Positions 58,012 through 64,000 of a DNA stretch of 64,000 bases are shown here, in pieces. The notes below the pieces were generated by a model. That model was given only the letters and a program-made list of their open reading frames with translations, did not search any database and was not told where the DNA came from. Numbering within the stretch: position 1 is the first letter of the stretch; every line of letters begins with the position of its first letter. Origin of the DNA: RGIG4576 sp045656705 (GTDB lineage Bacteria; Bacteroidota; Bacteroidia; Bacteroidales; Muribaculaceae); NCBI GenBank assembly GCA_045656705.1, contig JAZORR010000007.1:15790-79789 (forward strand), given 5' to 3'. Made by a program: the position numbers and the translations under genes.

Positions 58012-59832
58012 ATGAAATTATATAAAAGAATTATATTAGCTATTGCTATTGCATTTATTGGTTTGAATGTGATGGCACAAGTTTCGTTCACAGCACATGC
58101 ACCACGTCAAGTAATACAAGGTAATCGTTTTGACGTGAAATTTGTGTTGCGTAATGGCGATGGAGAAAATTTCAAAGAACCTACTATTGAGGGGGTGAAG
58201 AAACTTTATGGTCCATCGGTTTCAACATCATATAGTAGTTCATGGGTGAATGGAAAGAGTTCAAGTAGTTCATCTGAAGAATATTCTCTTTTGTATAGAG
58301 CAGAAACTCCTGGTACCTATAAAATACCTTCTGCTACTATCGAGGTTGACGGAAAGCAATATTCAACATCTACACTCACCATCGAGGTGTTACCACAAGA
58401 TAAGAGTAACGCTCAAAATGGAAATAATGCTCAAGGTGGTGTGAGAGTAGATGATTTATCTTCGCAATCGGCATCGAATGAGATTAGTGCCAGCGATATA
58501 TTTGTACGCATTAATATGTCAAAGCAAAAGGTGTATGAGCAAGAGGCTGTTGTGTGTACGATTAAATTGTATACTAAATACAATATTAGTCAATTTATGA
58601 CTACATTGCAACCTTCATTTGATGGATTCTTAATTGAAGAATTAAATATTGAGCCATCATTGAATAATGTTGAGCATTATAATGGTCAGAATTATATGGT
58701 TGCTGAGTTAAAGAAATGTATACTTTTCCCTCAAAAATCAGGTAAATTAACGATTACATCTGGCAATTATGATGTGACTTTAGTTCAGTATGAACAGGTG
58801 AGAAGTATGTTTGGTATAATTCGACAACCTGTGGAACACCAGGTACAAGTAAAATCGAATTCGGTGTCGGTGAATATACTTGCATTGCCTGAACCTAAAC
58901 CAGAATCATATAGTGGTGCTGTAGGGCAATTTAATGTAAAGACTGAAGTTAAACCTAATAATTTCAAGACTTACGAAGCTGCAACTTACCTTTATACTAT
59001 AACAGGTAGTGGTAATATTAAATATTTACAAGCACCTACAATTAATTTCCCTTCTCAATTTGATGTATATGATCCTCAAAATAATGTAGAATCAAATGCT
59101 GTGGGTAGTAATGTAAAGGGGAAATCCTCATTTGAATATACATTTATACCTCAATATGTGGGAGATTATGAAATCCCTGCAAGTGAGTTTACTTATTTCG
59201 ATCCTTCAAAGGGAAAATATGAAACTATTAGTGTGCCAGCTGTACCTATTAAGGTAGCGAAAGGTGTAGCTGTTGCCTCTGATGCTGTAGTCTCAAAAGA
59301 GCTTGAATTAAAAAATAAAGATATCTTACACATTAAGACTGGTGATTTGAGTTTAAGCAAATCTCATACACTATATCTTAATTCGTTTGCTTATTGGTTG
59401 TGGTATATTTTACCTTTATTGTTACTTGCTGGTGTAATCTGGTATAATAGAAAGACTATTAAAGAGCGCTCAAATGTACAACTATTGAAGAATAAGCATG
59501 CAAATAAGGTGGCAAAGAAACGCTTGAAACAAGCTCAAGCATTCTTAAAGCAAAATGATTCTAATAAATTCTATGCCGAAATACTTAAGGCTTTGTGGGG
59601 ATATTTGAGCGATAAATTAACTATTCCTGTTTCGGAGTTGAATAAAGAAAATATCGCTTCGGAATTAGAGGCTTATGGTGCAGATGAGACTGATATTAAC
59701 CAATTATTGTCTATTTTGGATAAATGTGAGTTTGCTCAATATGCTCCTGAACTAAGTGGAAGTAATATGAGCGATGTATATGATGAAGCAAGTGACATAA
59801 TGGACAAATTAGAAAACACTAAAAAGAAGTAA
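58012..59832 (+). CDS. batD: BatD family protein
   Basis: A 606-residue protein: signal peptide (about 1-22, cleavage after MAQ), several periplasmic beta-sandwich modules (starting VSFTAHAPRQVIQGNRFDVKF and including SKQKVYEQEAVVCTIKLYTKYNIS), one membrane helix (about 460-478, AYWLWYILPLLLLAGVIWY) and a cytoplasmic helical tail (about 490-600). This is the largest Bat component, presumed to be an extracytoplasmic scaffold. batE starts 7 bases after its stop. Confidence 0.92.
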   Translation: MKLYKRIILAIAIAFIGLNVMAQVSFTAHAPRQVIQGNRFDVKFVLRNGDGENFKEPTIEGVKKLYGPSVSTSYSSSWVNGKSSSSSSEEYSLLYRAETPGTYKIPSATIEVDGKQYSTSTLTIEVLPQDKSNAQNGNNAQGGVRVDDLSSQSASNEISASDIFVRINMSKQKVYEQEAVVCTIKLYTKYNISQFMTTLQPSFDGFLIEELNIEPSLNNVEHYNGQNYMVAELKKCILFPQKSGKLTITSGNYDVTLVQYEQVRSMFGIIRQPVEHQVQVKSNSVSVNILALPEPKPESYSGAVGQFNVKTEVKPNNFKTYEAATYLYTITGSGNIKYLQAPTINFPSQFDVYDPQNNVESNAVGSNVKGKSSFEYTFIPQYVGDYEIPASEFTYFDPSKGKYETISVPAVPIKVAKGVAVASDAVVSKELELKNKDILHIKTGDLSLSKSHTLYLNSFAYWLWYILPLLLLAGVIWYNRKTIKERSNVQLLKNKHANKVAKKRLKQAQAFLKQNDSNKFYAEILKALWGYLSDKLTIPVSELNKENIASELEAYGADETDINQLLSILDKCEFAQYAPELSGSNMSDVYDEASDIMDKLENTKKK

Positions 59833-59839
59833 TTTTGAT

Positions 59840-60619
59840 ATGAAACGCAAAATATTTTCATTATTGACCATTGCGCTTATTTCATTCACATCAATGGCGC
59901 AAACTACATTAGAGAAGGCGAATGCTGAATATGATGCCGATAGATATGCCGACGCATTGGCTCTTTATATGCAGGTGGCAGAAGATGAAGGTGTATCGAG
60001 CGACTTATATTATAATATAGGTAATACTTATTATCGTATGGGAGAATTGGGATATTCGGTGCTTTTTTATGAAAGAGCATTAATATTAAATCCTCGTCAC
60101 GCTGATGCTAAAACCAACCTTGAATTTGTGAGTAGTAAGATACAAACAAAGATTGTGCAAGAGAAGTCGTTTGTGTTGCAAGTGATAGATGATTTTGTGC
60201 ATTTACAATCATCCAATACTTGGGCCACAATATCTGCTTTGTGTTTTATTCTGTTGCTTGGAGGAGTATTACTCTATTTATTTACTTCTACTGTACTTTT
60301 GCGTAAGATTGGTTTCTTTGGAGGTGGAGCAATGATGATTTTTACCATAATTTCTATGATGAGTGCTTTTGCAATGAAATCTAATGTAGAAACAAAAGAT
60401 AAAGCGATAGTATTGACACCTTCTGTTACTCTGAGCACAGTACCTCGAGTTCCAAAGGATAAATCAGAAGAGGCGTTTATACTTACTGCAGGAAATAAAG
60501 TCACTATTATTGATTCAGTAGAAAATAAGAGTGGAGAATTACGTGAGAAATGGTATGACGTAAAGGCTGATGACTCTCATAGAGCTTGGGTGAAGGCAAA
60601 AGATGTAGAAAAAATATAA
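59840..60619 (+). CDS. batE: BatE, TPR and SH3-like protein
   Basis: A 259-residue protein: signal peptide (about 1-21), two TPR units (about 24-95, including DLYYNIGNTYYRMGELGYSVLFYERALILNPRHADAKTNLEFV), two membrane helices (about 130-152 and 158-178) and a C-terminal SH3b-like module (about 185-259, ending SHRAWVKAKDVEKI). It closes the classic bat set but not the transcript, since umuD begins 8 bases later. Confidence 0.9.
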   Translation: MKRKIFSLLTIALISFTSMAQTTLEKANAEYDADRYADALALYMQVAEDEGVSSDLYYNIGNTYYRMGELGYSVLFYERALILNPRHADAKTNLEFVSSKIQTKIVQEKSFVLQVIDDFVHLQSSNTWATISALCFILLLGGVLLYLFTSTVLLRKIGFFGGGAMMIFTIISMMSAFAMKSNVETKDKAIVLTPSVTLSTVPRVPKDKSEEAFILTAGNKVTIIDSVENKSGELREKWYDVKADDSHRAWVKAKDVEKI

Positions 60620-60627
60620 TTTTATTG

Positions 60628-61062
60628 ATGCAAGATAAAATAGAAATTTTAGAACTAAATGGAAGCGAGACATTAAATGTCTCGTTTCTTGATTATAAAA
60701 TACCAGCAGGTTTTCCGTCACCAGCACAAGATAGTGATAGTGATTCACTTGATTTAAATAGGGAATTAATAAGTAGTCCATCGTCTACGTTTTGTGCTCG
60801 TGTCACTGGTGATTCTATGATAGATTGTGGAATAAGTGATGGAGATTTGTTGATCATAGATAAGGCTCTTACACCTCACGATGGTAGTATAGCAGTTTGT
60901 TTCATTGATGGTGAATTTACTGTAAAAAAAATTGCAGTAAAATCTGATGGTATTTACTTAATACCAGCCAATAAACAGTATCCTCCCATTCCTATAGGAG
61001 AAGAAAGTAATTTCCAAGTGTGGGGAATTGTAACTCATATTATAAAATCTGTGAGAAGTTGA
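60628..61062 (+). CDS. umuD: UmuD-like self-cleaving translesion polymerase subunit
   Basis: A 144-residue LexA-fold serine peptidase. The cleavage site matches E. coli UmuD (Gly-Phe-Pro-Ser-Pro-Ala after residue 27). The catalytic Ser63 lies in VTGDSMIDCGISDGDLLIID and the Lys at about 100 in GEFTVKKI. RecA-DNA filaments trigger cleavage, making UmuD' for polymerase V. ATG 60628 gives a normal UmuD; longer frames begin inside batE. I see no palindromic SOS operator upstream, and the gene lies 8 bases after batE. Confidence 0.93.
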   Translation: MQDKIEILELNGSETLNVSFLDYKIPAGFPSPAQDSDSDSLDLNRELISSPSSTFCARVTGDSMIDCGISDGDLLIIDKALTPHDGSIAVCFIDGEFTVKKIAVKSDGIYLIPANKQYPPIPIGEESNFQVWGIVTHIIKSVRS

Positions 61063-61078
61063 TATATAGGGAATTTAA

Positions 61079-62383
61079 ATGTTTGGGCTGGTAGATTGTA
61101 ATAATTTCTTTGTTTCTTGTGAGCGATTGTTTAATCCATCGCTTGAGGGGCGCGCTGTCGTTGTTTTGTCAAATAACGATGGTTGTGTCATATCGCGTAG
61201 CAATGAAGCAAAAGCATTGGGAATACCGATGGGAGTGCCAGCTTTCAAAATTAAGGAATATACCAATCCACATAATGTGGTGTCTCTTTCGTGTAGACAT
61301 GTGCTGTATCGTGATATTTCCGATAGAATCATGGCATTGATAGGAAGTGAAGTGGAAAATTTGCAAATATATTCAGTGGATGAATGTTTTTTTAGAATGC
61401 CATATAATGATGATGAGGAGAATTACAAATTTGTGGCACGATTGGCTGCAAAAGTAAAGCGATATATAGGTGTTCCGGTTAGCATAGGTGTTGCACCTTC
61501 TCGCACTTTGGCAAAAATTGCTTCACATATAGCCAAGAAAACAAGAAATGACAGAGATAATGTATTTCTTTTGACTCAGAAAGAGCAATTTGCACCCATA
61601 CTTAGAACTATCCCAGTGGGTGATGTATGGGGAGTAGGCAGAAGACTTAATGAGAAATTTCTAAGAAATCAAATTCGTACTGCCTTCGACCTTAGTGTGG
61701 CTCCTATGTCGTGGATAAGATGTGAATTTACTATTAACGAGGAATGCACTGTGCGGGAACTCAATGGAGAGGATTGCGCTAAAGTAAACGCAATCAATGA
61801 GCCGAATAAATCTATAATGGCCTCTCGCTCATTTGGAACTTTGATTGGAGACAAGAAAACACTTTGGGAGGCAGTGGCATATTTTGCTTCATGTTGTGCC
61901 GAAAGATTAAGGGCTCAGAATTCGGTAGCAAACAATATAAGCGTTTATATTAGAGGTGATGAACATAAGGAAAATATCGCATTTTATTCGAATTCTTGTG
62001 ATATAAAGCTTCTTACTCCTTCTTGCGACACTGCTACTATAACTCAGCAGGCTTATAAAGCCTTTAATAGTATCTTTAGAGATGGATTTATGTATAAGAA
62101 GGCAGGAGTGTGTGTGAGTCATATTGTACCCAATTGCGATATTCAACTCAATGTGTTTGATAATGTTGATGTTGAGAAACAAAAACGACTTATGAATGTT
62201 CTCGATAAAATAAATGGTGTATGTGGCAAAGGTAGCCTAATTCTTGGAGCTCAAGGTTTGGATAAAAAATGGTCGCCACGTAAGGAACATATAGCACAAG
62301 GAAGTACTGTATTGAGAATATTCTCTGGTATGACTTTACCTAAATCTGAATTACCAAAAGAAAATACAAAAAGCATAGAATAA
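61079..62383 (+). CDS. umuC: UmuC-like Y-family DNA polymerase (Pol V catalytic subunit)
   Basis: A 434-residue translesion polymerase. Catalytic carboxylates are in FGLVDCNNFFVSCERLF and YSVDECFFRM; the fingers motif VVVLSNNDGCVISRSNEAKALGI and the HhH region VGDVWGVGRRLNEKF are clear. The usual Asp-Glu-Ala is Asp-Glu-Cys here. The C-terminal UmuC-specific region ends near KKWSPRKEHIAQ. It starts 16 bases after umuD and forms Pol V with it. Confidence 0.95.
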   Translation: MFGLVDCNNFFVSCERLFNPSLEGRAVVVLSNNDGCVISRSNEAKALGIPMGVPAFKIKEYTNPHNVVSLSCRHVLYRDISDRIMALIGSEVENLQIYSVDECFFRMPYNDDEENYKFVARLAAKVKRYIGVPVSIGVAPSRTLAKIASHIAKKTRNDRDNVFLLTQKEQFAPILRTIPVGDVWGVGRRLNEKFLRNQIRTAFDLSVAPMSWIRCEFTINEECTVRELNGEDCAKVNAINEPNKSIMASRSFGTLIGDKKTLWEAVAYFASCCAERLRAQNSVANNISVYIRGDEHKENIAFYSNSCDIKLLTPSCDTATITQQAYKAFNSIFRDGFMYKKAGVCVSHIVPNCDIQLNVFDNVDVEKQKRLMNVLDKINGVCGKGSLILGAQGLDKKWSPRKEHIAQGSTVLRIFSGMTLPKSELPKENTKSIE

Positions 62384-62451
62384 ACAAACACAGCATAGTA
62401 TTGTTATATAAGGGAAAAGAGTTTTCTTCTAATTAAATTTAATTTATGTTT

Positions 62452-63120
62452 ATGAAAAAATTATTTCCCTTACTTTTCGCAGCACTTTTAATGGTGTCTT
62501 GTGAAAAAGAACCAAATTTGGACAATGTTCAAAATGAGTATGTGGTGTATACACAGTACGACAAGAATGCCAACTTTAGCAAAGGAAAGCATTTCTACAT
62601 CCCCGACAGTGTACTGGTTGTGGGTAACCAATCTAAAGGAGCCACTTATTTAGATCCTTCTGTAGGCAACAATATCATTAATGCCTATAATATTGAGATG
62701 GAAAAACGTGGTTATGTGAAAACCGACAACAAATCTGAAGCTGACTATGGTTTGCAAATTTCCTATGTGGAAAGCACTTACTATTTTGTAGATAGTCCTT
62801 CTTGGTGGTCGGATTATCCTTGGTATTGGACTCCATCATATTGGTGGCCTTGGTATAATGGAAGTTGGTATTATCCTTATCCATTTATCTATTCTTATAC
62901 CAATGGTTCTCTTATTTGCGAAATGATCGACCTTAATGCTATTACCACAACATCTTCCACAGCAAAGCCTACTGTGATATGGAATAATTACATTACGGGC
63001 ATCAATTACGTCAATTCTTCTATTCTACCTAAACTCACAAAGGCTGTTGATCAATCTTATACTCAATCTCCTTATGTGAAATATCAAGGTGGTGAAACTA
63101 TTTATTTTGGAATCAAATAA
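62452..63120 (+). CDS. DUF4136-type lipoprotein
   Basis: A 222-residue lipoprotein: signal peptide MKKLFPLLFAALLMVSC with the lipidated Cys at 17, then a DUF4136-like domain (YDKNANFSKGKHFYIPDS, LGIQISY-like strands and a C-terminal YGGETIYFGIK-like end). The middle is extremely aromatic (about 122-150, many Trp/Tyr/Pro: SWWSDYPWYWTPSYWWPWY). Function of the family is unknown. A second ATG six bases upstream (62446) is possible. It precedes the barrel gene by 12 bases. Confidence 0.82.
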   Translation: MKKLFPLLFAALLMVSCEKEPNLDNVQNEYVVYTQYDKNANFSKGKHFYIPDSVLVVGNQSKGATYLDPSVGNNIINAYNIEMEKRGYVKTDNKSEADYGLQISYVESTYYFVDSPSWWSDYPWYWTPSYWWPWYNGSWYYPYPFIYSYTNGSLICEMIDLNAITTTSSTAKPTVIWNNYITGINYVNSSILPKLTKAVDQSYTQSPYVKYQGGETIYFGIK

Positions 63121-63132
63121 TTTATTACTGTC

Positions 63133-63780
63133 ATGAAAACTTATAATTTTTTGAAAACAATTGCAACGTCTATTGTAATTGTTGCTACGAGTTTTATCTT
63201 ATCAAATGAAGTTTCGGCACAGCAACCATCTTATAAACCATACTTTGGTAATGTCGACTGGCAATTTAATGCTCCTTTTAGCAATGAATTTACTAATCGT
63301 GCAAGTGGATGGGGAGCAAGTTTCGAAGGTGGTTACTTTGTTACACCTAAAATAGGTTTGGGTTTGTTTGTATCATATAGTTCAAATCATAAAAGCATAC
63401 CTACTCAAACACTTCATCCTTCAGCTAACACGGCACTTACAGCGAAGCAAGAACGCACTTTGTTTCAATTGCCTTTTGGTGTGAATCTGCGTTACAGACT
63501 ATTTGATAAATCTAATATCTGTGATCCTTATTTTGGATTGAAATTAGGCGCTACTTATGCACAACTATCTTCTTATATGTCTTCATTCAAGGTTTACGAC
63601 AATAGTTGGGGTTTCTATATGTCGCCTGAAATTGGTACAAATTTATGGATGAGTAGTGAAAAGACTTTTGGCTTTAATATTGCTTTATATTATAGCTTGT
63701 CCACCAATACATCGCGTGTGCTTGACGGCCATGTAAATCAATTGAATAACATGGGATTTAGAGTGGGTGTAGCATTCTGA
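63133..63780 (+). CDS. Small outer-membrane beta-barrel protein (OmpX/opacity-like)
   Basis: A 215-residue exported protein: signal peptide (about 1-29, cleavage after VSA), then about eight amphipathic strands rich in Gly and aromatics (GWGASFEGGYFVTPKIGLGLFVSYSS, FGVNLRYRLFDKS, GLKLGATYAQL) ending in GFRVGVAF, a C-terminal Phe insertion signal. This fits an eight-strand barrel. It is cotranscribed with the DUF4136 lipoprotein; the two may form an envelope pair. Confidence 0.85.
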   Translation: MKTYNFLKTIATSIVIVATSFILSNEVSAQQPSYKPYFGNVDWQFNAPFSNEFTNRASGWGASFEGGYFVTPKIGLGLFVSYSSNHKSIPTQTLHPSANTALTAKQERTLFQLPFGVNLRYRLFDKSNICDPYFGLKLGATYAQLSSYMSSFKVYDNSWGFYMSPEIGTNLWMSSEKTFGFNIALYYSLSTNTSRVLDGHVNQLNNMGFRVGVAF

Positions 63781-63804
63781 TGTTTTTAAATAACTGATGG
63801 AAAT

Positions 63805-63842
63805 AGAAATAGTCGGTAGAAACTCCGACTATTTCTTTGTTT
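63805..63842 (+). terminator. Terminator after the barrel gene
   Basis: A perfect 11-bp stem, GAAATAGTCGG (63806-63816) with CCGACTATTTC (63825-63835), is followed by TTTGTTTT. Confidence 0.85.
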
Positions 63843-63868
63843 TATTTTTATTGAAAAAAGGTTACCTG

Positions 63869-63925
63869 GACAAAAAGTAGGATGAAATTAGAGTAAAAAA
63901 CTCTTAGTAGACAAAAAGTATGATA
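63869..63925. repeat. Two direct repeats GACAAAAAGTA(G/T)GAT
   Basis: Copies begin at 63869 and 63910 (41-base period) and share 13 of 14 bases. They adjoin the hairpin block and have no coding explanation. Confidence 0.7.
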
Positions 63926-63926
63926 G

Positions 63927-63976
63927 ATATTCCCATAGGTGCGCGCCCCTATGGGAATATTTGCGCTTAATAGCGC
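63927..63976. repeat. Two consecutive GC-cored inverted repeats at the right edge
   Basis: A 13-bp perfect palindrome, ATATTCCCATAGG (63927-63939) with CCTATGGGAATAT (63948-63960) and a GC-rich loop, is followed by GCGCT/AGCGC (63963-63976). The composition differs sharply from the A/T-rich surroundings. The window ends 24 bases later, so the element cannot be classified. Confidence 0.65.
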
Positions 63977-64000
63977 CTTTTAATATACTCATCTAGTAAT

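Noticed and set aside
63869..63925. Repeats GACAAAAAGTA considered as the beginning of a CRISPR array.
   Set aside because: Only two copies 41 bases apart, 14 bases long and followed by a palindrome; no spacer series and no cas genes.

Overview
This is a low-GC window from a member of the phylum Bacteroidota, most likely order Bacteroidales; I cannot name the genus from sequence alone. The evidence is the recurrent Bacteroidota -7 promoter box TAnnTTTG (more than 20 intergenic copies, two with a textbook TTTG element 20 bp upstream), scarce Shine-Dalgarno sequences, and family types typical of the phylum: a CBM20-containing MalQ, a NagZ/beta-lactamase fusion, DUF4369-type TlpA, a C10 peptidase, a complete Bat operon and FadL-type barrels. 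It is chromosomal core territory. I see no rRNA, tRNA, CRISPR array, prophage or intact insertion sequence.

Layout. 1-3.2 kb: 3' end of a B12-dependent ribonucleotide reductase, then malQ. 3.2-13 kb (minus strand): a solitary RecB/Cas4-like nuclease, carB, a PspC protein, an acyltransferase, a two-component pair, and ruvX-def-ettA. 14-19 kb: a cell-wall amidase (+), then a pyrB-pyrI-flavin reductase-glyA operon (-) preceded by what looks like a pyrimidine attenuator with a 36-codon leader peptide. 19-25 kb: class A PBP, a CpsB-type PHP phosphatase, and a carboxyltransferase with two biotinyl domains. 25-28.5 kb: two tandem secreted proteins of unknown function, each built from four repeats of about 133 residues. 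28.6-37 kb: rplS, gpmI, a 5'-nucleotidase, NagZ/beta-lactamase fusion and gdhA. 37-50.4 kb: C10 peptidase, TlpA lipoprotein, thioesterase-dprA, an N-terminal-Cys hydrolase, small membrane proteins, NhaC, an SLC45-like sugar transporter, TrmH-type methyltransferase, radA and FadL. 50.7-52.2 kb: an HU protein and a remarkable HU-acidic linker-transmembrane-LysM protein. 52.3-62.4 kb: moxR-DUF58-batABCDE running directly into umuDC. 62.4-64 kb: a DUF4136 lipoprotein, a small outer-membrane barrel, and a terminal block of direct repeats and hairpins.

Functional themes. Pyrimidine synthesis is represented by carB and pyrBI, and only pyrBI shows a visible regulatory leader. Cell-wall synthesis, remodelling and recycling appear repeatedly (PBP1A, amidase, NagZ fusion, LysM protein). 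The envelope/stress block moxR-bat-umuDC is packed with gaps of 28 nt or less or ATGA overlaps. The strongest candidates for something undescribed are the pyrB leader (18931-19094), the membrane-tethered HU-LysM protein (51014-52171) and the four-repeat secreted pair (25091-28475).
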